Shown: one piece after another, positions 1 through 7,354 of the stretch
Layout of the letters: every line of letters starts with the position of its first letter
Position numbering within the stretch: the first letter of the stretch is position 1
NCBI RefSeq assembly: GCF_000240165.1
Contig: NC_017586.1
Location: forward strand, 5,841,228 to 5,905,227
DNA length: 64,000 bases
DNA from: Streptantibioticus cattleyicolor NRRL 8057 = DSM 46488
Lineage (GTDB): Bacteria > Actinomycetota > Actinomycetes > Streptomycetales > Streptomycetaceae
Reading direction: 5' to 3'
Made by a program: the position numbers and the translations under genes
The notes under the pieces: model-generated
Databases searched by the model: none
What the model was told of the DNA's origin: nothing
The model's input: the letters and a program-made list of their open reading frames with translations, nothing else

Positions 1-176
1 TCGGCTGATTGCCGTGATGTCGTCTCCATAGACAAGCTGACCGTCGGACGCGTTGCGGCGTTCCATGTCACCAGTTCGCAACAAGAGGTGAATCGCCCCC
101 CGAAGACGATTGAAATCGGGCAATGCGTCATCTTCGCGGCGACCTGGCCGGGCCGCCGCGCGTCATCGCGCCGTCG
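1..176. other. Left edge, relatively AT-rich, no gene assigned
   Basis: The first ~125 bases are clearly less GC-rich than the rest of the window. On the minus strand an ATG at about 76-78 opens a frame that runs off the left edge and begins MERRNASDGQLVYGD, with only a weak GGTGA before it. A plus-strand frame is also open across the stretch. Codon third positions are not strongly G/C in either, so neither can be called a gene with confidence. It could be the start of a minus-strand gene that continues outside the window. Confidence 0.2.
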
Positions 177-959
177 TCAACGCGCGCTCTTCCCAACGGT
201 GTTGGGGTCGATGAGGGCGGCGAGCGCGTCCAGCACGCGTTCCAGTCCGAAGGCGTAGGCGTGATCGGGGTTGTAGGCGCTGCCGTGCGCGGCGCCGGCC
301 GCGGCGCCGACCCGGGCCGCCAGCGGATAGGCCCGTTCGTCGAAGACCCGGGCGAACAGCGGCCCGTTGACCGCCCACCACTCCTCGTCGTCCATGGCGC
401 TCTCCTGCCGCACCGCCCGCGCCTCGGCGTCCGCGCGGGCGCATGCCTGCACGAACGCGAGCAGATACGCCAGGCAGTCGTCCATGGTGACGTCGTCGAG
501 GCCGAGCCCGTCGAGCGCCGACAACTCGTGCTCGTACTTGGCCATCTGCCCCGGGCCCAGCGGCGGACGGCTGGTGGAGACCGCCGCGGCCCAGGGATGC
601 CGCCGGTAGAGCGCCCGGTTCTCCTCCGCCACCGCGGCCACCCGTTCCCGCCACGGCCGGCCGGTGGTGTCGGTGCGGGCCATCCGCCCGTACGCGGCGT
701 CCAGCATCAGCTCCAGCAGCTCGGCCTTGCCCGGCACATAGGTGTAGAGCGTCATCGGGACCACGCCGAGCGCCTGGGCCACCTTGCGCATGGTGACCGC
801 CGCGAGCCCCTCCGCGTCGGCGATCGCGGTCGCCGCGTCCACCACCGCGTCGATGCTCAGCCCCGGGCGCGGTCCGCGCCGGCGGTCGGAGGTGGGCTGA
901 CGCCACAGCAGTTGCAGGGTGCGGGCGGGGTCGTGGGCGGCGGGTCGTCGGCTGGTCAC
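177..959 (-). CDS. TetR-family transcriptional regulator
   Basis: A DNA-binding repressor of the TetR type with an N-terminal helix-turn-helix (IADAEGLAAVTMRKVAQALG then VVPMTLYTYVPGKAEL, about residues 40-85) and a long C-terminal ligand domain rich in Trp and Ala. Length (about 260 aa) fits the TetR_C_1-type branch. I start it at the GTG at 957-959 because a GAGAAG stretch lies about 7 nt upstream; an in-frame GTG at 975-977 would add six residues but has no ribosome site. It is divergent from the VOC gene at 1078, and a perfect palindrome lies between them, so it probably represses that gene and itself. The ligand is unknown. Confidence 0.85.
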   Translation of the reverse strand: MTSRRPAAHDPARTLQLLWRQPTSDRRRGPRPGLSIDAVVDAATAIADAEGLAAVTMRKVAQALGVVPMTLYTYVPGKAELLELMLDAAYGRMARTDTTGRPWRERVAAVAEENRALYRRHPWAAAVSTSRPPLGPGQMAKYEHELSALDGLGLDDVTMDDCLAYLLAFVQACARADAEARAVRQESAMDDEEWWAVNGPLFARVFDERAYPLAARVGAAAGAAHGSAYNPDHAYAFGLERVLDALAALIDPNTVGKSAR

Positions 960-1013
960 GGGGAGATCTTCTCGCACCGGGCGCGGGCCCGGGTCGGCGG
1001 ATGGCCGCCCCTT

Positions 1014-1038
1014 GTACTCTGTACCTCGTACAGAGTAC
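1014..1038. promoter_or_regulatory. Perfect palindromic operator between TetR and VOC genes
   Basis: Two perfect 11-bp arms, GTACTCTGTAC (1014-1024) and GTACAGAGTAC (1028-1038), are separated by CTC. The element sits in the only space between the divergent TetR and VOC genes, 40 bp before the VOC start, and a further GTTGTACA follows at 1039-1046. The position and symmetry fit a TetR dimer site controlling both promoters; binding itself is inferred. Confidence 0.7.
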
Positions 1039-1077
1039 GTTGTACAGCGTTACTGGGACCGACCACGAGGAGTCTTC

Positions 1078-1473
1078 GTGCGGATATCCGCGAGCGCGGT
1101 GTCGTTGAACGTGGCGGACGTCGCCGCCTCCAGCGCCTTCCTGGTGGAGCACTTCGGGTTCCGGGAGGAGATGGCGGCCGACGGGTTCGCCTCGCTGGCG
1201 CGGGACGGGCTCGGGTTCGACGTGGTCTTCCTGCGGTGCGGGCTGGAGACCCTCCCGGCCGACCAGCGGGACGTCCACGCGGCCGGGCTGATCCTCGCCT
1301 TCACGGTGGACGACCTCGAAGGCGAACTCGCCCGGCTCCGTGCCGAAGGCGTGCCCGTCACCATGGAGCCGACCGAGGAGGAATGGGGTGAACGCGCCTT
1401 CCAGGTGCGCGACCCCAACGGGGTGATCGTGCAGCTGATGGACTGGAAGGGGGCCGGGGCGCAGGCCGGCTGA
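1078..1473 (+). CDS. VOC (glyoxalase/bleomycin-resistance fold) protein
   Basis: A 131-residue single-domain VOC protein. The βαβββ pattern is visible: SLNVADVAASSAFLVEHFGF at the N-terminus and the closing VRDPNGVIVQLMDW typical of the family, whose Glu/Gln/His residues usually bind a metal. GTG at 1078 is chosen because GAGGAG lies five bases upstream and because longer starts would run through the operator. It is divergent from a TetR gene and likely controlled by it. Family members range from metal-dependent lyases and dioxygenases to antibiotic-binding proteins, so the substrate cannot be named. Confidence 0.8.
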   Translation: MRISASAVSLNVADVAASSAFLVEHFGFREEMAADGFASLARDGLGFDVVFLRCGLETLPADQRDVHAAGLILAFTVDDLEGELARLRAEGVPVTMEPTEEEWGERAFQVRDPNGVIVQLMDWKGAGAQAG

Positions 1474-1565
1474 GAACGCGGCACGGGGGGGGCGACGGCG
1501 GGGCCGAACCGCCGCCGCCCCCCTTGGCGTACGCGCCGCGCGGTGCTTCAATTCACGGCAGCCGT

Positions 1566-1590
1566 CAAGTTAGGAAACTTTACTAACTTG
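1566..1590. promoter_or_regulatory. CsnR-type palindrome upstream of chitosanase
   Basis: Perfect 8-bp arms CAAGTTAG (1566-1573) and CTAACTTG (1583-1590) flank GAAACTTTA. The site lies 60 bp before the chitosanase start in an otherwise GC-rich region. Streptomyces GH46 chitosanase genes are known to be repressed by the ROK-family regulator CsnR through a palindrome of the TTAGGAAA type, and this sequence fits that description. The regulator gene is not in the window. Confidence 0.7.
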
Positions 1591-1649
1591 GTTCGGCTCC
1601 GCTGCCCAGCCCGAACCATGGCCGCCCACGGCCGGAAACGGAGAGGCAA

Positions 1650-2519
1650 GTGCACCGACACCGCGCATTACGCTCCCGGGGACGTATCGCCCTGCTGGTC
1701 GCCGGCGGGGTGATCGCGGCGGGCGCCGTACCGACCGCGTTCGCGGCGACCGGCGACACCGCGCGGCCGGCGTCGACCGCCGCGGCCGCGCACGCCGTGG
1801 CCGCCGGCGCCGGACTGGACGACCCGCGCAAGAAGGAGATCGCCATGGAGCTGGTCTCCAGCGCGGAGAACTCCAGCCTCGACTGGAAGGCCCAGTACAA
1901 GTACATCGAGGACATCGGCGACGGCCGCGGCTACACCGCCGGCATCATCGGCTTCTGCTCCGGTACCGGCGACATGCTCGACCTCGTCGAGTACTACACC
2001 AAGCGGGAACCGGGCAACCCGCTGGCCCCGTTCCTCCCCGCGCTGCGCAAGGTCAACGGCACCGACTCGCACGCCGGGCTCGGCACCCCGTTCGTCAACG
2101 CCTGGAAGAAGGCCGCCCAGGACAAGGTCTTCCAGGCCGCCCAGGACGAGGAGCGCGACCGCGTCTACTTCGACCCCGCGGTCGCCCGGGCCAAGGCGGA
2201 CGGGGTGCGCACGCTGGGCCAGTTCATCTACTACGACGCGATCGTCATGCACGGCAACGGCGACGACAAGGACAGCTTCGGCTCGATCCGCAGGAACGCG
2301 CTGAAGAAGGCGAAGCCGCCGTCCCAGGGCGGCGACGAGACCGCCTACCTCAACGCGTTCCTCGACGCCCGCAAGGTGGCGATGAAGGACGAGGAGGCGC
2401 ACAGCGACACCAGCCGGGTCGACACCGAGCAGCGGGTCTTCCTGCGCAACGGCAACCTCGACCTGGACCCGCCGCTGAAGTGGAAGGTCTACGGCGACAG
2501 TTACTCCATCGACCACTGA
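1650..2519 (+). CDS. csnA: Secreted GH46 chitosanase
   Basis: Hydrolyses β-1,4 links of chitosan outside the cell. The 289-residue precursor starts with a positively charged signal peptide and hydrophobic core (residues ~10-32, cleavage near AFA-A). The mature part matches the GH46 family closely: KKEIAMELVSSAENSS carries catalytic Glu73 and EDIGDGRGYT carries catalytic Asp91, the same 18-residue spacing as Glu22/Asp40 of the Streptomyces N174 enzyme. The end LDLDPPLKWKVYGD is also typical. The start is a GTG at 1650 after GGAGAGG. A CsnR-type palindrome lies upstream and a strong hairpin downstream, so it is probably a single-gene unit induced by chitosan oligomers. Confidence 0.96.
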   Translation: MHRHRALRSRGRIALLVAGGVIAAGAVPTAFAATGDTARPASTAAAAHAVAAGAGLDDPRKKEIAMELVSSAENSSLDWKAQYKYIEDIGDGRGYTAGIIGFCSGTGDMLDLVEYYTKREPGNPLAPFLPALRKVNGTDSHAGLGTPFVNAWKKAAQDKVFQAAQDEERDRVYFDPAVARAKADGVRTLGQFIYYDAIVMHGNGDDKDSFGSIRRNALKKAKPPSQGGDETAYLNAFLDARKVAMKDEEAHSDTSRVDTEQRVFLRNGNLDLDPPLKWKVYGDSYSIDH

Positions 2520-2527
2520 CCGCCCGC

Positions 2528-2555
2528 GGGGGCGCCCGCCTTCCCGGGCGCCCCC
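2528..2555. terminator. Hairpin terminator after chitosanase
   Basis: Perfect 11-bp arms GGGGGCGCCCG (2528-2538) and CGGGCGCCCCC (2545-2555) with a six-base loop begin nine bases after the chitosanase stop codon. There is no U tract, which is common for Streptomyces terminators. Confidence 0.75.
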
Positions 2556-2563
2556 GAACGGTA

Positions 2564-2581
2564 TTGCATCGCTCGGTCCAA
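2564..2581. promoter_or_regulatory. TetR operator overlapping the promoter of the 2601 TetR gene
   Basis: The 18 bases form an imperfect palindrome of the TTGNACNGATCNGTCCAA type and match the element at 3241-3258. TTGCAT at 2564-2569 can serve as a -35 box with TAGGCT at 2588-2593 as the -10 box (18-bp spacer), so a bound repressor would cover the -35 box and spacer. Autoregulation is inferred. Confidence 0.65.
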
Positions 2582-2600
2582 AACGCATAGGCTCCCGGAC

Positions 2601-3197
2601 ATGGGACGACCCCGGCAGTTCGACGAGGACGGGGCGGTCGAGGCGGCGATGCGCGCCTTCTGGGCCGCCGGCTACGAGGCGACCTCGACGCACGACCTGT
2701 GCGAGGCCACCGGGCTGGGCCGCAGCAGCGTCTACAACACCTTCTCCAGCAAACGCGACCTCTACTGCCGGGCCTTGCGCCGCTACACCGAACGGGTCTT
2801 CGCGCGCCAGGCCGCCGTGTTGGAGGGCGCCGGACGCGTCCGCGAGCGGATCGGCGCCCTGTTCGGGCAGGTGGTCTCCGACGAGTACGACACCGCCCGC
2901 GAGGTGGAGGACCCCGGGGTGCCGGGCTGTTTCGTCGTCAACTCCATGGTGGAGCTGGGCGGACGCGACCCCGAGGTCTCCGAACTCCTCGCCCGTGACC
3001 TCGACCGCCGGCTCGCCCTGCTGACCGGCGTGTTCGCGGCCGGCCAGGCGGCCGGGGAGATCGACCCCGCCAAGTCGCCGCGCGACCTGGCCCACTTCGT
3101 GGTCGCCACGGTTAGCGGCATGCGCGTGCTGGCCCGTGGCGGCGCGCCCCGCGAGGCACTGGAAGGGGCGGCCGCCACCGCGCTCGCCGCCCTGTGA
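2601..3197 (+). CDS. TetR-family regulator of the adjacent drug exporter
   Basis: A 198-residue TetR repressor. The helix-turn-helix is clear at residues ~24-52 (YEATSTHDLCEATGLGRSSV, YNTFSSKRDLY), followed by an all-helical ligand domain containing the PGCFVVNSMVEL block of the branch. TAGGCT sits seven bases before the ATG and no ribosome site is present, so the mRNA is probably leaderless. It lies directly upstream of a Cmx/CmlR-type exporter in the same direction, and both promoters carry near-identical 18-bp operators, which makes it the likely drug-sensing regulator of that exporter. Confidence 0.88.
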   Translation: MGRPRQFDEDGAVEAAMRAFWAAGYEATSTHDLCEATGLGRSSVYNTFSSKRDLYCRALRRYTERVFARQAAVLEGAGRVRERIGALFGQVVSDEYDTAREVEDPGVPGCFVVNSMVELGGRDPEVSELLARDLDRRLALLTGVFAAGQAAGEIDPAKSPRDLAHFVVATVSGMRVLARGGAPREALEGAAATALAAL

Positions 3198-3240
3198 GCC
3201 GCCACCCCGCCGGGGTGCCGGCCTTTGCCGTGCCCATGTT

Positions 3241-3258
3241 TTGAATCGATCTGTCCAA
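3241..3258. promoter_or_regulatory. Second copy of the TetR operator, upstream of the exporter
   Basis: TTGAATCGATCTGTCCAA is palindromic in the TTG...CAA sense and matches 18 of 22 bases of the region starting at 2564 when four flanking bases are included. It lies 53 bp upstream of the exporter's GTG start. The copy before each of two neighbouring genes supports regulation by the TetR protein encoded between them. Confidence 0.65.
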
Positions 3259-3311
3259 TACGAGTACGGGGTGGCCCCGCGTCCGCGGCCGGCCGCCCGG
3301 GAGGGTCTGCC

Positions 3312-4532
3312 GTGCCGTTGGTCGTCTACGTCCTGGGCCTGAGCATCTTCGCCCAGGGGACGTCGGAGTTCATGCTGTCCGGGCTGCTGCCGCAGATCGC
3401 CGGTGACCTGGGGGTGAGCATCCCGGACGCCGGACTGCTGGTGTCGGCCTTCGCGGTCGGCATGGTGGTGGGCGCGCCGCTGCTGGCCGTGCTCACCCTG
3501 CGGTGGCCACGGCGCACCGCGCTCCTGGCGTTCCTGGTGGTCTTCGCCGCCGACCAGGTCGCCGGGGCGCTCGCCCCCGGGTACGGGGCGCTCTTCGCCA
3601 CCCGGGTCGTCGGGGCGCTGGCGTACGCGGGGTTCTGGGCGGTGGCCGCCGCCACCGCGGTGGAGCTGGTGCCTTCCGACTCGCGGGCCAGGGCGCTCGC
3701 CGTGGTGGTCGGCGGACTGGCGGTCGCCAACGTGGTGGGGGTGCCGGCCGGTGCCCTGCTGGGCCAGCACGCGGGCTGGCGGGCGGCCTTCTGGGCGGTG
3801 GCCGTGCTGTGCGTACTGGCCACGATCGGGCTGCTGTTCACGCTGCGTTCCGCGACCGGCCGCACCGAGCAGCCACGTGCCATCGCCGGTGAGCTGCGGG
3901 CCCTGGGCCGGCCCCGGATCTGGGTCGCCTACGGCACCACCGCGCTGACCCAGGGCGCGCTCTTCTGCACCTTCAGCTACCTGGCCGCCCTGCTCACCCG
4001 GGCCGGCGGACTGGCCGAGGGCTGGGTGCCCGCGGTGCTCACCCTCTTCGGGGTCGGCGCGGTGATCGGGCTGACGGTCGGCGGCCGGTTCGCCGACTCC
4101 CGTCCCACCGCCACGCTCACCGCCGGACTCGCCGCCATGGTCGCCGTCTGCGTGACGCTGGCGTTCACCGCGCACCAGGCGGTGGTCACCGTGGTCGTCA
4201 CCGCCGCGCTGGGACTGGTGGGGTTCGCCGTCAACCCCGCGCTCAACGCCCGGGTGTTCTCGCTGGCCGCAGAGGCGCCCACGCTCGCCGGGGCGGTGAG
4301 CACCGCCGCGTTCAACGTGGGCAACACGGTGGGCCCGTGGCTGGGCGGCGTCGCCATCGGGGCGGGCTGGGGCTACCCCTCGGTGGCCGTGGTCAGCGCG
4401 GTGCTGGGGGCCGGGGCGCTGGCCACCGCGGCGGTCTCGGTAACCCTGGACCGGCGGGCCGGCGCGGGGCGTACGTCGCGGACGGTGGCCGGGAGCGTGC
4501 CGGAGCGGCGGCCGGAGACGGCGGCACGCTGA
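3312..4532 (+). CDS. MFS drug exporter, Cmx/CmlR chloramphenicol family
   Basis: A 406-residue inner-membrane antiporter with 12 predicted transmembrane helices. The N-terminus VVYVLGLSIFAQGTSEFMLS and the following LLPQIAGDLGVSIPDAGLLV are characteristic of the Cmx/CmrA/CmlR chloramphenicol efflux group, as is the LRWPRRTALL loop after helix 2. The GTG at 3312 is chosen because GGGAGGG lies six bases upstream and earlier in-frame starts would overlap the operator at 3241-3258. It probably exports chloramphenicol or a related compound under control of the TetR protein just upstream; the true substrate is untested. A chloramphenicol phosphotransferase homologue lies at 36361. Confidence 0.85.
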   Translation: MPLVVYVLGLSIFAQGTSEFMLSGLLPQIAGDLGVSIPDAGLLVSAFAVGMVVGAPLLAVLTLRWPRRTALLAFLVVFAADQVAGALAPGYGALFATRVVGALAYAGFWAVAAATAVELVPSDSRARALAVVVGGLAVANVVGVPAGALLGQHAGWRAAFWAVAVLCVLATIGLLFTLRSATGRTEQPRAIAGELRALGRPRIWVAYGTTALTQGALFCTFSYLAALLTRAGGLAEGWVPAVLTLFGVGAVIGLTVGGRFADSRPTATLTAGLAAMVAVCVTLAFTAHQAVVTVVVTAALGLVGFAVNPALNARVFSLAAEAPTLAGAVSTAAFNVGNTVGPWLGGVAIGAGWGYPSVAVVSAVLGAGALATAAVSVTLDRRAGAGRTSRTVAGSVPERRPETAAR

Positions 4533-4560
4533 CCGCCGGCCCCGGGCCGCCCGGCCGCGC

Positions 4561-4734
4561 TCAGCGGGCCCGGCCCCGGCCCATCCGGCGGCCCAGCCGC
4601 AGCCCGAAGAGGATCAGGCTCAGCAGGAAGACCACCACCCCGATGACCAGCAGGTAGAGCAGCCCCTTGACCACCGCCCCGATGATGCCCAGGGCGATGG
4701 CGACGATGATCAGAAGAAGCAGAAGGGGGACCAT
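4561..4734 (-). CDS. Small hydrophobic membrane protein (57 aa)
   Basis: An uncharacterised 57-residue protein that begins MVPLLLLLIIVAIALGIIGA, continues through a second hydrophobic stretch (LLYLLVIGVVVFLLSLILF) and ends in a basic tail (RLGRRMGRGRAR). It therefore has two membrane spans or one hairpin, with a cytoplasmic positive end. The ATG at 4732-4734 is preceded by a good GGAGG. It is the last gene of the minus-strand block 4561-6811 whose other members suggest a stress response. Short hydrophobic proteins of this kind are common in Streptomyces and have no assigned function. Confidence 0.75.
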   Translation of the reverse strand: MVPLLLLLIIVAIALGIIGAVVKGLLYLLVIGVVVFLLSLILFGLRLGRRMGRGRAR

Positions 4735-4794
4735 GATGCCTCCGTACGGCGTCGGTCGGTGCGGGGAAGACGTCGGGTGCCGGGTCGGTACGGG

Positions 4795-5151
4795 TCAGCG
4801 GCGGGCCAGCCGCCGTTCCCCGCCGCTGCCCGGCTCGAACGGCAGCTCGTAGTGGGCGAAGACCTCCGGTTCGGCCTCGGCGGTCAGCTCGCCGTCGGTC
4901 GCGATCGACGGCGCCTTCTTCACCCGGCCGCGCGGATACCCCACCCGCAGATGGTCCGGGGTCACCGTGGCGCCGGCCAGCGGGACGAAGACCAGCCGGC
5001 GGCGGGTCGGCAGCCCCACGGTGACCGCGGCGAAGGCCGGCCGGTCGGTCGCGGTGTCCACGTACACCGACTCCAGCGAACCGATCCGGTGGCCGTCGGT
5101 GTCGACCACGTCACGGCCCCGCCACTGGCGGATGTCCTCGGCTTCGAGCAC
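4795..5151 (-). CDS. PRC-barrel domain protein
   Basis: A 118-residue protein with a PRC-barrel β-domain over residues ~5-80 (WRGRDVVDTDGHRIGSLESV, then FAAVTVGLPTRRRLVFVPLA). PRC barrels occur in the photosynthetic reaction-centre H subunit and in RimM and usually bind protein or RNA partners. In actinomycetes stand-alone copies are typical of general-stress loci. The GTG start follows GGAGG by four bases. Neighbours are a small membrane protein and a HhH endonuclease; a 44-bp gap to the latter suggests co-transcription. The partner is unknown. Confidence 0.85.
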   Translation of the reverse strand: MLEAEDIRQWRGRDVVDTDGHRIGSLESVYVDTATDRPAFAAVTVGLPTRRRLVFVPLAGATVTPDHLRVGYPRGRVKKAPSIATDGELTAEAEPEVFAHYELPFEPGSGGERRLARR

Positions 5152-5195
5152 CGTTCCTCCCTAACGCCTGAGCATGCCGGGGGCCGGCCGGCCGG

Positions 5196-5858
5196 TCAGC
5201 GGTGACCGGCGCTTTCGCCGACCTCCTCGGCCACGTCCTTGTCGAGCGCGGAACGCACCAGCGCGGCGGCGAGCGCGGCCCACCGCTCCCGTCCGGCGAG
5301 GTGGGCAAGCTCCTCCGGCGAGGTGGGCAGCCCGACGCGCCCGGCGCCCCTGACCGCCTTGTCGTCGAAGAACGGGCCGAACTCCGGCCACAGCGACTGC
5401 GCTTCGCGGATGAAGATGTCGGCGCCCACCGGTCCGATGCCGGGCACCTCGCGCAGCGACCGCCGCAGCGCGTCCGGGTCGCCGTCGCTCGCCTGCCGCA
5501 TCCGGCGCACATCGCCGCCGTAGCGGTCGAGGAGGAGCGCGGCGCCCTCGCCGAGCTGGGTGGCGGTGCGTTCGTCGTAGCGCCGGTAGTGGCCCTCGCC
5601 GAGCGCGTCCACCCGCCGCTGCCAGTCGGCGTCGGCCATGCGGCGCGGGTCGCCCAGCCCGGCCTCGAACAGTGCCCGGGCCGCCGCCGTGGCCACCTGC
5701 GCTTTGATGCGGGCGCTGAGCAGGGTGGCCAGGACCACCAGCTGGTACAGCGGCTGCGGGGTGTCCTTGAGGTGGATCCCCGCCTCCTCGGCGTACGTCC
5801 GCCCGTGCTCGTCCAGGAGCGCGCGGACCGTCTCACGCTGCCGTTGCGAAACCGCCAT
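5196..5858 (-). CDS. HhH-GPD-like endonuclease/DNA glycosylase homologue
   Basis: A 220-residue all-helical protein related to the endonuclease III superfamily. The helix-hairpin-helix is seen at about residues 138-155 (LREVPGIGPVGADIFIREAQ), followed by an Asp-containing segment (FFDDKAVRGAGRVG) at the place of the usual catalytic VDTHV motif. The four-cysteine iron-sulfur loop of EndoIII is absent. It probably acts on damaged DNA bases, but the altered motif means that glycosylase activity is not certain. It lies 21 bp downstream of the DUF3140 gene in an apparent stress operon. Confidence 0.72.
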   Translation of the reverse strand: MAVSQRQRETVRALLDEHGRTYAEEAGIHLKDTPQPLYQLVVLATLLSARIKAQVATAAARALFEAGLGDPRRMADADWQRRVDALGEGHYRRYDERTATQLGEGAALLLDRYGGDVRRMRQASDGDPDALRRSLREVPGIGPVGADIFIREAQSLWPEFGPFFDDKAVRGAGRVGLPTSPEELAHLAGRERWAALAAALVRSALDKDVAEEVGESAGHR

Positions 5859-5879
5859 CGCCGTGCACCGCCTTCCCGG

Positions 5880-6221
5880 TCAGGCGGGCTTGAGCGGATC
5901 GTGGCCGATGGTCATCAGCCGGTGCCGCCAGTTGCTCTGGCCGGCGGTGGGCTCCAGGTCCTGGCGGCGCTCGGTGGTGACCACGTCGACGACCCGGCGC
6001 ATGGTCTCCACGTCGTCGCCGGTGACATCGCGCTTGCGCTTGCCGAGGATGGCCAGGACGCGCCGGCCGCGCTCGGTGCCGGCCTCGTCCGGCAGCGCCT
6101 CGCCGGACTCGTCGGCCGAACGGGTCCTGAGCCAGTCGCTCAGTTCCTGGGAGGTCATGTTGACCACCCGGTGGAACTCGTCCCACAGCGTGTCCAGTTC
6201 GGCGGAGGGGATGTCGCTCAT
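5880..6221 (-). CDS. DUF3140 family protein
   Basis: A 113-residue soluble protein with the DUF3140 signature: LWDEFHRVVNMTSQELSDWL near the N-terminus, GRRVLAILGKRKRDVTGDDV in the middle and WRHRLMTIGHDPLKP at the C-terminus. No biochemical function is known. The family occurs widely next to DNA-repair and stress genes. ATG at 6219-6221 follows GGAAGG; an extension to 6389 has no ribosome site and would overlap the upstream ferritin-like gene. It lies between that gene and the endonuclease with gaps of 35 and 21 bp, so the three are likely one transcript. Confidence 0.88.
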   Translation of the reverse strand: MSDIPSAELDTLWDEFHRVVNMTSQELSDWLRTRSADESGEALPDEAGTERGRRVLAILGKRKRDVTGDDVETMRRVVDVVTTERRQDLEPTAGQSNWRHRLMTIGHDPLKPA

Positions 6222-6256
6222 GGTGCTGCCTTCCGGATCTCGCGGGCGGTCGGGGT

Positions 6257-6811
6257 TCAGGACGCCGGGCCGGGCCGTTCCTGGGGGAGGCGTTCGAGCA
6301 GTCCGCGCATGTCGTCGGCGTGCTCCTCCTCCTGCGCCAGCACGTCCTCGAAGACCCGGCGGGTGGTCGGGTCCTTGTCGCCGAGCCACTGGGCGATCTC
6401 CGTGTACGCGGCGATCGCCACCCGCTCGGCGATCAGGTCCTCCTTGATCATCGCCACCAGGTCGCCGCTGGCGTCGTACTGGGCGTGGGCCCGGCCGGTG
6501 AGCGTGTCGGGGTCGAAGTCCGGTTCGCCGCCGAGCTGCACGATGCGTCCGGCGAACCGGTCGGCGTGCTCCTGCTCCTCCCGCGCGTGCTCCAGGAACT
6601 CGGCGGCGACCGGCTCGGAGAAGAGCCCGGTGGCCGTGAAGTAGTGGCGCTTATAGCGCAGGGTGCAGACGATCTCGGTGGCCAGCGCCTCGTTGAGCAC
6701 CTGGAGCACCCGGCCCAGATCGGCGCCGTAGGCGTCGGTCACCGGGCCCTTGTCGATCTCCTGGCGGGCGCGGGCCCGGATCGTCTCGATGTCGGTCAGG
6801 AACTCCGCCAT
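6257..6811 (-). CDS. Ferritin-like (bacterioferritin-type) diiron protein
   Basis: A 184-residue four-helix-bundle protein. Ferroxidase ligands are visible as Glu in LNEALATEIVCTLRYKRHYF, the pair in HAREEQEHADRFAGRI, a third-helix Glu in MIKEDLIAERVAI and the closing pair in VLAQEEEHADDMRGLL. It probably oxidises and stores Fe(II) or removes peroxide. It is the first gene of the minus-strand stress block. A SigB-type promoter lies 67-90 bp upstream, which fits induction by osmotic or oxidative stress. It could be a DPS-like protein rather than a true bacterioferritin, since no haem Met is evident. Confidence 0.9.
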   Translation of the reverse strand: MAEFLTDIETIRARARQEIDKGPVTDAYGADLGRVLQVLNEALATEIVCTLRYKRHYFTATGLFSEPVAAEFLEHAREEQEHADRFAGRIVQLGGEPDFDPDTLTGRAHAQYDASGDLVAMIKEDLIAERVAIAAYTEIAQWLGDKDPTTRRVFEDVLAQEEEHADDMRGLLERLPQERPGPAS

Positions 6812-6877
6812 GTGGGGGAAACCGCCCTTTCCTTGCGTGTCCGCGGCGGACGGCGGTGGCCGCCCGCGGCAATGCGG

Positions 6878-6901
6878 GTACCCGTTTCCCGCGACGCGAA
6901 C
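6878..6901 (-). promoter_or_regulatory. SigB-type promoter for the stress block
   Basis: On the minus strand a GTTC (6898-6901) is followed after 14 bases by GGGTAC (6878-6883). This matches the GNNT-N14-16-GGGTAC/T consensus described for Streptomyces coelicolor σB-family promoters. It points at the ferritin-like gene, whose start is at 6811. The match is by eye only. Confidence 0.55.
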
Positions 6902-7100
6902 GCCGTGCCGGTGACCCGGTCAGCCAGGTGGCGGCGGACGCCCCGGGGCCCGGCCGACCGGCGTCGTGGCGCGGCCGTGGGCGCCTCGGGCCGGGCCTGC
7001 GGAGAGGGCATGGTGGTTTTGGGTTAAACTAGCGATGCGTGGTTGGCCGACGGAGGCCCGCACCGTCCGGTGCCCCGTTCCGCCGCCCGCCCCCAGTCGG

Positions 7101-7132
7101 CCCCGGTCAGGTCCCCCCCGTCCTGACCGGGG
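7101..7132. terminator. Strong GC hairpin in the 6812-7354 gap
   Basis: Perfect 11-bp arms CCCCGGTCAGG (7101-7111) and CCTGACCGGGG (7122-7132) flank a C-rich ten-base loop. The 540-bp gap has no convincing gene. The hairpin is too far from the divergent ferritin-like gene to be its terminator, so it may be a 5'-leader structure for the gene at 7355 or mark a lost gene. Confidence 0.4.
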
Positions 7133-7354
7133 TCTTCCACGTTCCGCGTCGCTTCGTCGTGCCGCGTACTTCAAACCTCCCTGGCCGGAAAACCGCCGAT
7201 CGCGTGAATCTGCGTGGGGTTCGGTCTGCCGGGGCCGCCGGAGGGACAGCCTGGTCCCCAGCGGGTCCGCCGTCACCGGACGGGCCCGCGGAGGAGGGGA
7301 GCGGTACGGCGGCGTCCGTGCCGCCGCCAGGCACGTGCGGAAGGGCGGTGCCCA

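Noticed and set aside
1668..4175. 835-codon minus-strand frame across chitosanase, TetR and exporter genes
   Set aside because: Low-complexity product; all three plus-strand genes have clear motifs and ribosome sites.
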